DNA of 35,127 nt from positions 1-35,127 of the forward strand of contig JALGTR010000009.1 in NCBI GenBank assembly GCA_029821265.1, written 5' to 3'. The notes below the pieces were generated by a model. It was given only the letters and a program-made list of their open reading frames with translations, did not search any database and had not been told where the DNA came from. Below are positions 8,098 to 17,124 of this stretch, in pieces. Position 1 is the stretch's first letter. Every line of letters begins with the position of its first letter. Source of the DNA: Candidatus Zipacnadia bacterium (lineage in GTDB: Bacteria > Armatimonadota > Zipacnadia > Zipacnadales > UBA5352). The position numbers and the translations under genes are program-made.

Positions 8098-10590
8098 GTG
8101 GCGAAGAAAGCAATTATCGTCGAGTCACCGACCAAAACACGCACGCTCTCGAGCTTCTTCGATGATGACTACGAGCTGCTTGCGTCGATGGGCCATGTAC
8201 GCGACCTGCCTGACGATGAGATGGGCGTGGACACGGACGCCGACTTCGAGCCGCGTTACGTGGTCACGAAGAGCGGCAGGAAGACGATCAGGGAGCTGAA
8301 GAAGCGCCTGAAGGACGTGGAAGAGGTTTATCTCGCGACCGACCCGGATCGCGAGGGCGAGGCGATTGCGTGGCATATTAAGGACGAACTTGGCCTCGAA
8401 AACGCCCGGCGAATCCAGTTCAACCAGATCACGCGCGAGGCGGTGCTGGAGGCGCTGAAGCGCCCGGGCGAGATCGACATGGATCGCGTCGAGGCGCAGC
8501 AGGCGCGCAGGATCCTCGACCGTCTGGTTGGCTTTGAGCTGAGCCCGGTTCTGTGGCAGAAGATCGGTGGCGGCCGGAGGGCGGGTCTCTCGGCGGGGCG
8601 GGTGCAGTCCGTCGCGCTGCGGCTGATCGTGGATCGCGAGCGTGAGCGCATCGCATTCGAGCCGGAGGAGTACTGGACGATTGGCGTGACGCTGCAGCCG
8701 GAGGATGGCGAGCAGTTTGACGCCGAGCTGAGGACGATCGACGGCGAGGAGCACGGGCTGACCTCAGAGGACGAGGTGACCCCGGTCGTCGAGGAGCTGC
8801 GGAATGCGACCTACGTCGTGGCCGAGATCGAGCAGCAGGAGCGCAAGAACAACCCCAGCGCTCCGTTCATCACCTCGACGCTGCAGCGGGCGGCGTCGAA
8901 CCGGCTGCGGTTCTCGGCGCGGCGGACGATGGCCGTCGCGCAGCAGCTCTACGAGGGTGTGGAGATGGCGGACGGCAGCCACGGTCTGATCACCTACATG
9001 CGCACTGACTCGACGAATGTCGCGGCTGAGGCCCGGAAGGAGGCCGCGGAGTTTATCGAGAACAGGTGGGGCAAGAAGTTCGTGGGTCCGGGCGCGCGCG
9101 GCAAGAGGGTCAAGGGCGCGCAGGAGGCGCACGAGGCGATCCGTCCCACGTCCGTGCAGCGCACGCCCGAGAGCCTGAAGGACGTGCTCAGCGATGAGCA
9201 GTATCGGCTGTATGAGCTGATCTGGCGACAGTTTGTCGCATCGCAGATGGCTCCGGAGATCACGAACCGGACGACCGTGGATATCGAGGCCGGGCGGATG
9301 GGACTGCGGGCGACCGGGCAGGTGGTGGTCTTCCCCGGCTGGCGCGCGGTGATGCCTCGCGATGACGAGGACAGGTCCCTGCCGGAGCTTGAGGAGGGCG
9401 AGGAGCTTGCTCTCGTCGAGGTCACCCCGGAGCAGCACTTCACGAGTCCGCCGCCACGCTACACCGAGGCCTCGCTGGTGGCGGAGCTTGAGGCCAACGG
9501 CGTGGGGCGGCCGAGCACCTACGCGGACATCATCGACACGCTGCGGACCCGGCGCTACGTTCGGATGGAGCGCCGTGCGTTTGCGCCGACGGCGCTGGGG
9601 GCCGCGGTGAGCGACTACCTGGTGGACAACTTCCCGGAGATCATGGACATCGAGTTCACCGCGAATATCGAGGCGGATCTCGACACCGTCGAGCGGGGTG
9701 AGCGCGACTGGCATGAGGTGCTGCGCGAGTTCTACGGACCCTTCCACGAGGAGGTGGAGGAGGCCAGGAACGCGGAGCCGCAGGTGCTGGAGGGCGAGAC
9801 CTGCCCGAAGTGTGGCGGGCGGCTGCTGATCCGCTACGGCACGAGAGGGAAGTTCGCCGGCTGCGAGAACTACGAGAGGGATGGCAACGGGTGTGACTAC
9901 ACCCGTGACCTCTCGAGCGATGTGCTGGAGACGCCGCCGGTGGAGGAGACGGAGTTCGAGTGCCCCGAGTGCGGAAAGCCGCTGGTGATCCGCACCGGGC
10001 GGTACGGGCGGTTCTTCGCCTGCAGCGGGTATCCCGAGTGCAGGTATGCGGCCGACGTCGGGCCCGATGGCCAGCCGAAGGAACGTGGCAGGCCGATGGA
10101 GACTGATGAGCGCTGCCCGGAGTGTGGGGATGGTACGCTGATCGTGCGCGAGGGGCGCCGGGGGAAGTTTCTCGGCTGCTCGAACTTCCCGGCGTGTCGG
10201 TATACGCGCGAGTATGCGGGCGAGAAGATCGTTGGCGAGGCCTCGCCCGAACTTACGGCCGCCAACGGTGAGGGCAACGGCAGCAATCGCGTGCCGGTGC
10301 CCTGTCCGAAGTGCGGCGGACCGATGGCGGTGCGAAGCGGACGCCGCGGGAAGTTTTTGGGTTGTCTGAACTACCCCGAGTGCAAGGGCACGGCGTCGAT
10401 CAAGCGGGCAATCGAGGCAGGCTGGGAGCCGCCGGAGCCGGAGATGCTGGACGAGGAATGTCCCGAGTGCGGGAAGAAGTTGGCGATCCGGGAGGGGCGG
10501 CGCGGCAAGTTCATCGGCTGCACCGGCTACCCGAAGTGCAGATATACGCGAGACATTGAGCCCGCGAAAGAGGGCGCGGAAGCTGACTGA
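8098..10590 (+). CDS. topA: DNA topoisomerase I (type IA) with five C-terminal zinc ribbons
   Basis: 830 residues. The GTG at 8098 is chosen because it starts the classic TopA N-terminus MAKKAIIVESPTKT. The Toprim domain shows E9 and the D82-x-D84-x-E86 metal-binding triad; the catalytic tyrosine is Y300 in ITYMRTDST. The C-terminus carries five four-cysteine ribbons (from about residue 568 to 830) with repeated CPxCG ... R-G-x-F-x-x-C patterns, against three in E. coli TopA. The enzyme relaxes negative supercoils in the cytoplasm; the ribbons bind single-stranded DNA and, in E. coli, RNA polymerase. It lies 79 bases after dprA. Its 3' end overlaps the likely start of the next gene. Confidence 0.97.
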   Translation: MAKKAIIVESPTKTRTLSSFFDDDYELLASMGHVRDLPDDEMGVDTDADFEPRYVVTKSGRKTIRELKKRLKDVEEVYLATDPDREGEAIAWHIKDELGLENARRIQFNQITREAVLEALKRPGEIDMDRVEAQQARRILDRLVGFELSPVLWQKIGGGRRAGLSAGRVQSVALRLIVDRERERIAFEPEEYWTIGVTLQPEDGEQFDAELRTIDGEEHGLTSEDEVTPVVEELRNATYVVAEIEQQERKNNPSAPFITSTLQRAASNRLRFSARRTMAVAQQLYEGVEMADGSHGLITYMRTDSTNVAAEARKEAAEFIENRWGKKFVGPGARGKRVKGAQEAHEAIRPTSVQRTPESLKDVLSDEQYRLYELIWRQFVASQMAPEITNRTTVDIEAGRMGLRATGQVVVFPGWRAVMPRDDEDRSLPELEEGEELALVEVTPEQHFTSPPPRYTEASLVAELEANGVGRPSTYADIIDTLRTRRYVRMERRAFAPTALGAAVSDYLVDNFPEIMDIEFTANIEADLDTVERGERDWHEVLREFYGPFHEEVEEARNAEPQVLEGETCPKCGGRLLIRYGTRGKFAGCENYERDGNGCDYTRDLSSDVLETPPVEETEFECPECGKPLVIRTGRYGRFFACSGYPECRYAADVGPDGQPKERGRPMETDERCPECGDGTLIVREGRRGKFLGCSNFPACRYTREYAGEKIVGEASPELTAANGEGNGSNRVPVPCPKCGGPMAVRSGRRGKFLGCLNYPECKGTASIKRAIEAGWEPPEPEMLDEECPECGKKLAIREGRRGKFIGCTGYPKCRYTRDIEPAKEGAEAD

Positions 10591-12970
10591 TACGACCTCC
10601 CGAGCGGGGCCGGAAGTGCCCGCCTCAGTGCTGGCGGGCGTGTTTCTCATTGCCCTGAGCGCGCTGACGTTCGAGGTTGCGCTGACGCGCGCCTTCAGCG
10701 TCCTGCTGCGCTACCACTTCGTGTTCCTCGCGATCTCACTGGCCACCTGCGGACTGGGCGTTGGAGGGCTGCTGGACTTCCTGTGGTTACGCGGCCGCTC
10801 GCATGCCGATGACCGCGCGACGCTCAGCGCGCTTGCAGGGAGCGCGGCGGTCTGCTTCGCCGGCTCCATCGCGCTGTTGTTCTCGCCGGGACTGGCTCGC
10901 CATCTGACGTCGCTGGCGGTGGTGGGCGGGATCTGCATCGTGCCGTTCATCTTCGTGGGCGGCTTCCTCAGTCACGCTTTCGCCGTCTGGTCGCGGCATG
11001 GCGGGCGGATGTACTTCTACGACCTCACCGGCGCCGCCCTGGGCAGTTGCGGTGTCATCATCGCGCTGCAGCTTCTCGGGGCCACCGGAGTTCCTTTTCT
11101 CTGCGCGGGACTGGCCGCGATAGCGGCGGCGGTGGTCGCTCCATCGGTCGGGTGGCGGGCGGTTGGCGGCGCGCTGGCCGCCGGGGCCGCAGTGGCCGTC
11201 GCCCTGAGCCTGCAGGACCCCCTCATCGATCTTCCCCGGATCCCTGTCGACGCCGGTCACGCGGCCAAGCCGCTGTTCCAGGAGCTGGCGGATCCGGACA
11301 TCAAGGCGCGCATCGTCCACACTGAGTGGAACGCGTTCGCGCGCACGGACGTGGTGCAGTACGCGCGTCCGGATGACGGGCAGTACCACGCCGAGGACGA
11401 TCTCTACGTCTACACGGACGGCGAAGTACCGACGAACCTCATTCACTTCGAGGGCGACCTCGACGACCTTGCGCAGCGCTACGAGCGTTTCATCGGCTTC
11501 TTCCCATTTCGCACCGGCCGTCCCGACGATGTGCTGCTGATCGGTCCCGGCGCCGGCCTGGACGTGCTGCTGGCGCAGGCGGTGGGCGCGGAGCGGATCG
11601 AGGGCGCGGAGCTGAACCCATCGATGCTGCCGATCGTTCGGCGCTTCCGTGATTTCGTGGGCCCGGTCTACGACTACAGCAATGTCCACCTGGAAGTCGC
11701 CGAGGGACGCAGCTATGTCCGCCGCTCACAGCGGGACTATGATCTGATCTATATGGCGCTGACGAAGACGGCGACGACCGCCGCAAGCAGCCTGGCGCTG
11801 GTCGAGAGCTACGTGCACACGGTCGAGGGCTTTGGCGACTACCTCGATCACCTCACCGAGCGGGGCCAGCTTGCGATCGTCTGTCAGCATCCGCTGGTGC
11901 TCGCGCGCCTCGTGCTGACCGGCTATGAGGCGCTGGCTCGGGAGGGCGTGCCGAGGGAGCAGGTGCTGCGCCATATCGTCGTGCTCAGCGTGCCCGCGAG
12001 GGAGTATGCGTTGGGCCCTTACCGGCACATGGTGGTGGTCTTCCGCGAGCCGCTCACGGCCGAGCGATCGGCCGAACTTGCGAAGACGGCGATCGCGCTG
12101 GGACTGGTGCCGGTGTACTTCCCGGACGCCTACGACGCGCCGCCTTTCGGCTGGCTGCAGGACGTCGGGATGGAGGAATTCGTGCAGCGCTTCGACAGAC
12201 AGTGGTGGCCGGCCGGCACCGTCGATGTGAGCCCGCGCACGGATGACCGCCCGTTCGTGATCGATTTCCATCCCAGTATACCACCGGAGATGGCGCGGTT
12301 CGTGGGCGCGATTGTGCTCGCCGTCCTGCTGTTCGGGGCGGGGACGATCGTGTGGTTGACGCGGACCGGCTCGGGTCGGCCTGCGCCGCTGGCGGGCGCG
12401 GTGTTCTACTTCATGCTGCTGGGCGCGGGCTATATGCTGGTGGAGGTTGTGCTGGCCCAGAAGCTGATCCTGTATCTGGGCTATCCGGCGCTGACGCTGT
12501 CGGTCATCCTGTTCTCGCTGCTCGTTGGCAGCGGCGCGGGAAGCCTGTACAGCCAGGCGTGGCCTGAGCGCCGCATGCTGCGCTCCGCCGCGATCTCAGC
12601 GCTGGTGGTCTGCGTGGCGGTGGTGGTGCTTCTGTGGGCGTTGCCGGCGATCCTGTCGGCGACGCTGGCGTGGAACGTTGGGCTGCGCAGTCTCGTGACG
12701 ATGGCGGTGCTGCTGCCGCTGGGCTTCGCGATGGGGATGCCGTTCCCCACGGGGCTGCGCGAGGTGGGGGAGTGGGCCGGGAACGTGGTCCCATGGGCGT
12801 GGGGGATCAACGGTGTGGCCTCGGTCCTCGGCTCGGTGTCGGCGATGCTTGCCGCCAAGCTGTGGGGCTTTCAGACGGTGCTGCTGGGAGGCGCGGCGGT
12901 GTACGCCATGGCGTTTGCGCTGGCGGCGATCGCGCACCGCTATCACGGGGCGCTGAGGGGCAGGACCTGA
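10556..12970 (+). CDS. Polytopic membrane protein with embedded spermidine-synthase-like fold
   Basis: 804 residues if started at the TTG at 10556, which overlaps topA by 35 bases; in-frame GTG codons at 10616 and 10628 are alternatives and the start is not settled. About six membrane helices (to residue 215) precede a soluble Rossmann methyltransferase-like domain with DDVLLIGPGAGLDVLLAQA and an acidic ELNP turn, then YDLIYMALTKT and SYVHTVEGFGDYL. Around six further helices follow. This matches the membrane-fused spermidine-synthase-like family common in Planctomycetota, Acidobacteriota and Myxococcota. The DxxDP-type aminopropyl transfer motif of SpeE is replaced by MALTKT, so polyamine synthesis is unlikely. 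S-adenosylmethionine-type nucleotide binding is plausible. True substrate unknown. Confidence 0.8.
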   Translation: MSPRKRARKLTDTTSRAGPEVPASVLAGVFLIALSALTFEVALTRAFSVLLRYHFVFLAISLATCGLGVGGLLDFLWLRGRSHADDRATLSALAGSAAVCFAGSIALLFSPGLARHLTSLAVVGGICIVPFIFVGGFLSHAFAVWSRHGGRMYFYDLTGAALGSCGVIIALQLLGATGVPFLCAGLAAIAAAVVAPSVGWRAVGGALAAGAAVAVALSLQDPLIDLPRIPVDAGHAAKPLFQELADPDIKARIVHTEWNAFARTDVVQYARPDDGQYHAEDDLYVYTDGEVPTNLIHFEGDLDDLAQRYERFIGFFPFRTGRPDDVLLIGPGAGLDVLLAQAVGAERIEGAELNPSMLPIVRRFRDFVGPVYDYSNVHLEVAEGRSYVRRSQRDYDLIYMALTKTATTAASSLALVESYVHTVEGFGDYLDHLTERGQLAIVCQHPLVLARLVLTGYEALAREGVPREQVLRHIVVLSVPAREYALGPYRHMVVVFREPLTAERSAELAKTAIALGLVPVYFPDAYDAPPFGWLQDVGMEEFVQRFDRQWWPAGTVDVSPRTDDRPFVIDFHPSIPPEMARFVGAIVLAVLLFGAGTIVWLTRTGSGRPAPLAGAVFYFMLLGAGYMLVEVVLAQKLILYLGYPALTLSVILFSLLVGSGAGSLYSQAWPERRMLRSAAISALVVCVAVVVLLWALPAILSATLAWNVGLRSLVTMAVLLPLGFAMGMPFPTGLREVGEWAGNVVPWAWGINGVASVLGSVSAMLAAKLWGFQTVLLGGAAVYAMAFALAAIAHRYHGALRGRT

Positions 12971-13056
12971 GCCGAAGGGCGCCGAAATGCTTTCCCGGGC
13001 GCGGCTCAGGCCCGGGTTATGACGGCTAACGATGCTGTATCGAAGGGCATCAGACC

Positions 13057-13635
13057 ATGGCGCGAGCAACGAGGCTCGAAATCCGGAACGAGCGAACGAG
13101 GCAGTACATCGAGCAGCTCAACCAGGGGATGGAGAGCTGGACGATGGAGCAGATGAATGAGCTCAACACCACACACCACACGCGGCAGGTGGCCGAGCAG
13201 GCCTACCGCAAGGTGGTCCTGGGACGCCGCTACCTCATGCTGCCGAAGCACACCAAGGAGGAGCAGTTCTTCCTGCGACTGCTGGTTCTCTACGCCCTCG
13301 CCCTGCGCCCCGGACTGACCAACCGCGCGTATGAGGTCGCCGACTACTACGCGAGCAACTACCCCTACGAGTGGACGCAATCACAGATCACGCGCAGCGC
13401 GGTCGCGGCGGCACGCGACAGGATTCTATCGTCCGCAGAGTCCGAGTTTGGCGAGACGCCGATGGCCGGGCCCCTGGGCTTCGTCTACCACCACCATCGG
13501 ACTCTTAAGATCCGCAATATCTCGAACTACGGTGAGTGCTACTCGAAGGCCGTAAACCTGGTTCGCCAGCGTTACTTCATGAACGAGGAGCAGGCCTGGC
13601 GGGAGAAGCTCGGGTTGCATCGCCTCCACGACTGA
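13057..13635 (+). CDS. Hypothetical helix-rich protein
   Basis: 192 residues, not recognised. It has no signal peptide or membrane segment, is predicted helical and charged, and contains a segment at about residues 88-125 (LTNRAYEVADYY ... QSQITRSAVAAARD) that resembles a helix-turn-helix or wHTH layout; DNA binding is only a possibility. A GAAGGG motif lies about 8 bases upstream of the ATG. The stop is two bases from the end of the convergent minus-strand operon. Coding potential is supported by length, a ribosome site and normal composition. Confidence 0.65.
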   Translation: MARATRLEIRNERTRQYIEQLNQGMESWTMEQMNELNTTHHTRQVAEQAYRKVVLGRRYLMLPKHTKEEQFFLRLLVLYALALRPGLTNRAYEVADYYASNYPYEWTQSQITRSAVAAARDRILSSAESEFGETPMAGPLGFVYHHHRTLKIRNISNYGECYSKAVNLVRQRYFMNEEQAWREKLGLHRLHD

Positions 13636-13637
13636 TC

Positions 13638-14531
13638 TCAGCGCAGGGCCTCGATCGCGCGGACAAGTCGCGCGCGGCTGCGCTCAAGCGCTCCGGCCGC
13701 GTCCGGCTCCTCCAACTCGAAGTTCATCAGCCCGTGGTAGCCGGCCGATCGCAGCTCCCGCAGCAGGGCCTCGAAGTCGATGACGCCTGTGCCGCACTCC
13801 CGATGGTCGCGGATGCCCTCTGCGTGGACGTCGTGCATGTGCGTGTGGTAGATCTTCCTCCCCAGCGAGCGCACGTGCCGGCGCAGCAGAGCGTTGTAGG
13901 CCTCTTCGAGCGCCTCCGGCCGGCGCTCCTCCTCGCTCAGCAGGCCGCGCAGGTGCCCGACATCGACGTTGGCGCCGACTGCGAGGTGGCCGATCTCGAC
14001 GATGAGCGATGCGAACTCGTCGATCCCCTGCGGGTATCCCGTCTCGATCGTTACGGTCATGCCATGATCGGCGGCGACATCGCCCACCCGGCGGTAGAAA
14101 TCCACGACATCAGCGCGGAACTCCTCAAGCGCGAAGCCAACGCGGGGGATGACGTGCGTTGTGACCGTCGAGGCGCCGATGGCTGCACAGTTGCGAATAA
14201 TCGCGAGGAGCTGCTGGCGCGAGGCCGCGCGGACGGCCGGATTGGCCGCGAAGGGCGCGACGTCCCAGAACGGCGCGTGCACCGCGACGTGGTCGAAGGG
14301 CTCGAGGATGGCAAGCAGCCGATCGCGGTCGGCGTCCTCGAGGCGATCGAGCCAGACGCCGGCGAGGTCGCCCCGGGTGTGGCGATAGCCCTCAAACGCC
14401 AGGATCTCGATGCCCCGAAGGCCGAGCCGATGGCCCTCTCGTGCAGCGTGCTCGAGTGAGCGACCGGGCAGCGATGCGGTGTTGAAGCCGAGGCGGTCGA
14501 TCCAGTCGGCGGGGTCGAAGGCAGCTCTCAT
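13638..14531 (-). CDS. Xylose-isomerase-like TIM-barrel sugar isomerase/epimerase
   Basis: 297 residues from the ATG at 14531. This start is chosen over an upstream one at 14585 because its ATG overlaps the previous gene's TGA in an ATGA junction (14528-14531), a sign of translational coupling. The barrel has the AP-endonuclease-2/xylose-isomerase layout: VTIETGYP with a metal-binding Glu, a GANVDVGHL strand with Asp and His, and YHTHMHDVH near the end. The family isomerises or epimerises sugars using divalent metal in the cytoplasm, but substrates vary widely and cannot be assigned. It is the last gene of the holB operon, so its role need not relate to the upstream replication gene. Confidence 0.83.
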   Translation of the reverse strand: MRAAFDPADWIDRLGFNTASLPGRSLEHAAREGHRLGLRGIEILAFEGYRHTRGDLAGVWLDRLEDADRDRLLAILEPFDHVAVHAPFWDVAPFAANPAVRAASRQQLLAIIRNCAAIGASTVTTHVIPRVGFALEEFRADVVDFYRRVGDVAADHGMTVTIETGYPQGIDEFASLIVEIGHLAVGANVDVGHLRGLLSEEERRPEALEEAYNALLRRHVRSLGRKIYHTHMHDVHAEGIRDHRECGTGVIDFEALLRELRSAGYHGLMNFELEEPDAAGALERSRARLVRAIEALR

Positions 14532-15298
14532 CGCAGCCGCCTCACAAGCCAGTCGCAGCTCAGGTCGATGACCTCCCGCTCCCACGCCACGCTGCTGAAG
14601 GTATGGTCGGCGCCCTCGACGATATGCAGCGCTGCTCTGTCCTCGGAGAGAGTCTGGAGATAACGGTGGGCGTGCTCCACTGGCACCGTCTCGTCCTCGG
14701 AGCCGTGGACGATGAGCGCCGGCCCGCGCCAGTGGGCCAGTTCCGCCAGGGGGTCGACTGACCGCACGGTCTCCACGAATCCCCGCCCGATGCGGTGGGC
14801 GCCCGCCTCGTAGTATCCGTCGCGCTCGATGATCTCCAGGCCGCCCGCGGCATCGAGCCGGGCGTTGAACACGTCCGGAAGGTCGGCCACTGCGGACCAG
14901 AGCACCAGCGCCTGCACCTCGTCACGAGCGGCCGCACATGCGGCGACGAGTCCGCCGAGACTCAGTCCCAGGACCGCCACGCGGTTCGCATCGACGGTGG
15001 GCTCAGCGCGGAGGACGTCGAGGGCCGCGAGCGCGTCGGTGATCTCGGTCTCGACGGTCATCTCCACGAAGCGCCCCTCGCTCTCGCCGGAGCCGCGGAA
15101 GTCGAAGCGCAGGACATTGAGGCCCGCGTCACAGAGGGCGCGCGCGGCCTTCACGAAGAGAAAGTGCGCCTCGATCCGGTGGCCGGTGAAGCCGTGGCAC
15201 ATGACGACTCCCGGAGCGGGTGTGTCCCCGGGGATGTGAAGCGTGGCGGCGATCTGCTGACCGGCGACCTTAAACTGACGGAACTGCTGCATGGACAT
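14528..15298 (-). CDS. Alpha/beta hydrolase
   Basis: 256 residues, the usual size for a single-domain hydrolase. The catalytic triad is visible: nucleophile S113 in GLSLGG, D202 in HGSEDETVP, and H232 in GADHTF. An oxyanion-type HGFTGH lies at residues 35-40, and RFDFRGSGES follows as in esterases and acyl hydrolases of the dienelactone/BAAT-like group. No signal peptide, so cytoplasmic. Its ATG follows directly on the stop of the membrane-protein gene (no gap), and its stop overlaps the next gene's start by four bases; both suggest coupled translation. Substrate unknown. Confidence 0.87.
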   Translation of the reverse strand: MSMQQFRQFKVAGQQIAATLHIPGDTPAPGVVMCHGFTGHRIEAHFLFVKAARALCDAGLNVLRFDFRGSGESEGRFVEMTVETEITDALAALDVLRAEPTVDANRVAVLGLSLGGLVAACAAARDEVQALVLWSAVADLPDVFNARLDAAGGLEIIERDGYYEAGAHRIGRGFVETVRSVDPLAELAHWRGPALIVHGSEDETVPVEHAHRYLQTLSEDRAALHIVEGADHTFSSVAWEREVIDLSCDWLVRRLR

Positions 15299-15841
15299 CT
15301 ACTCCTCGGTTCTGTCGTCAGCTTCGGGTTCAGGGACCGCCGCATCGCTCTTGCCGGCGGCCAGAGAAGCGGTCCTCAGTCCTGACTGCTCATCCTCGGC
15401 CAGCTCGCGCAGCTCCTCCTGAAGCTGCACACGCAGGGCCTCGCGATCCGCTGCTCGCGAGACCCCGATCGCCGCGCCCACCGCTGCCGTGGCGACCCCG
15501 ACGATGAACGGCACACGCATCTGATCGGAGCCGATCTGCCACAGCGCGAAGTTGAGCTCCAGGATGCCCCAGGCCAGCAGCGCACTGAGGGCGGCGATGG
15601 TGATGCCGCGCGTCCCCTGGCGGCGTCCCATGGCGTTGCCGACGGCGAGCGCGAGCAGCGCGTAGAGGACAGTGACGACCACGAAGGCGAGACGCAGGTC
15701 GCCATCGCTCCCGGTCGAGCGGGTCAGGAAGACGAGGGTGACGACCCATCCGCCGAAGCTTGCTGCGGCGAGGAGTGCGAGCGTCGATTGCAGCACCCCG
15801 CGCAGTATTGCGAGCGCCTCGGACCTGTCGAACTCGATCAT
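15299..15841 (-). CDS. Predicted membrane protein with four helices
   Basis: 180 residues from the ATG at 15841, chosen because TTGGGAG lies about 8 bases upstream and because the longer frame from 15907 overlaps holB. Hydrophobic segments at about residues 15-37, 45-65, 75-95 and 105-125 give four membrane helices. The C-terminal 45 residues are acidic and soluble (EELRELAEDEQ). No known domain is recognised. It lies between holB (17-base gap) and the hydrolase (no gap), so is co-transcribed with both. Function unknown; membership of the operon is the only clue. Confidence 0.7.
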   Translation of the reverse strand: MIEFDRSEALAILRGVLQSTLALLAAASFGGWVVTLVFLTRSTGSDGDLRLAFVVVTVLYALLALAVGNAMGRRQGTRGITIAALSALLAWGILELNFALWQIGSDQMRVPFIVGVATAAVGAAIGVSRAADREALRVQLQEELRELAEDEQSGLRTASLAAGKSDAAVPEPEADDRTEE

Positions 15842-15858
15842 TGTCTGCTCCCAATATC

Positions 15859-17124
15859 CTATCGCCGACGCCGCGCGGCGATGAGCTTGACCATGAGGGT
15901 CTGACACGCCAGTGCGAAGTTCGCGTTCCTGACGGCGAGATCCCGCCGGACGTCCTCAATGACCTCTGAGGCCCAGATCAGCCCGGACGGTGTGTAATCC
16001 CTGGCCAGCTCCTGGAGCTGCTCGACGCGGTCGGCGTTGACGACCAGTTCGGTCGCGGACGCCTTCCGCAGGAGCGTAAGGTCACGGTACCAGGTCTGGA
16101 GGATGTCGAGCAGCTCGTTCATCTGGATGCGCTTGATGCGGTCGGGGCTGCGCCTGTGGAGCTGCTCGAGCGCCCTGTTTCGCAGCTCCCGCTCGACGTC
16201 AGATGTAGCCCCGGCCAGCTCCTCGGCCTGCTGCGAGGCCTCCCACCAACGCTCAGGCAGTTCGGCGAGCTTCTCGCCAAGGTGCAGGCACTCCGCCAGC
16301 GGCGCCTCGGCTGTGGAGGCGGCGAGGTCCAGCAGGGCCCCGCGGAGCTCGATCAGGTCCGGCGCATCCATCAGGAAGCGAGCACGACCGTAGCGGCCGC
16401 CGGCCATTGCGGTCACCGCGCGGATCAGCTCGTCATCAGCCCCCGGAAACCGCTCGTGGAGGGCGGCGCGCAGCTCGGCGTGAGGCAGGGGCTGGAAGCG
16501 TATTCGCTGGCAGCGCGATACGATCGTGTCGAGGAGCTGGTCCTCGCGTGAGGTGGTGAGGATGATGGTGGTGTCGGGCGGCGGCTCCTCGAGGGTCTTA
16601 AGCAGCGCGTTGGCGGCCTCGATGCCCATGCTCTCCGCGTTGCAGATGATGTAGAACTTGCGTCTGGCGCCCGAGCGTTTGGCGGCGCCATGGCGGATGA
16701 GGTCGCGGACCTGGTCGATGTAGATCACCGCGTCAGGCAGCTCTATGTAGACATCTCGGCTGCCGGTCATGACGGTGCGCGAGACCCCCTCGGTCTCCTC
16801 CCCGAGGGCGGCCTCCACGTCCTCGGCCCGCTCGGAGACATCCACGCGCACGGAAGGGCGGATCACCCGCAGGTCCGGGTGATTCTCCTGCTCGATCCGC
16901 ACGCAGTTATGGCAGACACCGCAGGCGTCGAGGCGGCCCTCATCCTCGCCGACCGGGTTCTCGCAGTTGACCGTGCGGGCGAACTGTCGGGCGACCATCG
17001 TCTTACCGGTATTCGGCGGCCCGACGAAGAGGTACGCCTTCGCGATGCGGTCTGCGGCGATAGCGTGCCTGAGGACCTCGATGGCCTGCTCGTGGCCGAT
17101 GACGTCGGAGAATGGCATGGTCAT
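15859..17124 (-). CDS. holB: DNA polymerase III subunit delta'
   Basis: 421 residues, longer than E. coli delta' (334). It is a clamp-loader AAA+ protein acting in the replisome. Walker A is intact (G35-PPNTGKT), unlike E. coli delta'. Cysteines C54, C68, C71 and C74 form the clamp-loader zinc knuckle. YIDQVRDLIRHG, NALLKTLEEPP and the SRC motif (VSRCQRIRF) follow in the normal order. The extra length is mostly an acidic insertion at about residues 91-130, between VIRP and VIYIDQVRDL. First gene of the minus-strand operon. Two in-frame ATGs (17124 and 17118) are possible and neither has a strong ribosome site. Confidence 0.92.
   Translation of the reverse strand: MTMPFSDVIGHEQAIEVLRHAIAADRIAKAYLFVGPPNTGKTMVARQFARTVNCENPVGEDEGRLDACGVCHNCVRIEQENHPDLRVIRPSVRVDVSERAEDVEAALGEETEGVSRTVMTGSRDVYIELPDAVIYIDQVRDLIRHGAAKRSGARRKFYIICNAESMGIEAANALLKTLEEPPPDTTIILTTSREDQLLDTIVSRCQRIRFQPLPHAELRAALHERFPGADDELIRAVTAMAGGRYGRARFLMDAPDLIELRGALLDLAASTAEAPLAECLHLGEKLAELPERWWEASQQAEELAGATSDVERELRNRALEQLHRRSPDRIKRIQMNELLDILQTWYRDLTLLRKASATELVVNADRVEQLQELARDYTPSGLIWASEVIEDVRRDLAVRNANFALACQTLMVKLIAARRRR

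Noticed and set aside
8764-10650. Long minus-strand frame of 628 codons opposite topA
   Set aside because: TopA on the plus strand is unambiguous. The opposite frame is Arg/Leu/His-biased and has no recognisable motif.
12994-13016. CCCGGGC hairpin after the spermidine-synthase-like gene
   Set aside because: The stem is only seven pairs with a nine-base loop and has no T-run, so I do not call a terminator.
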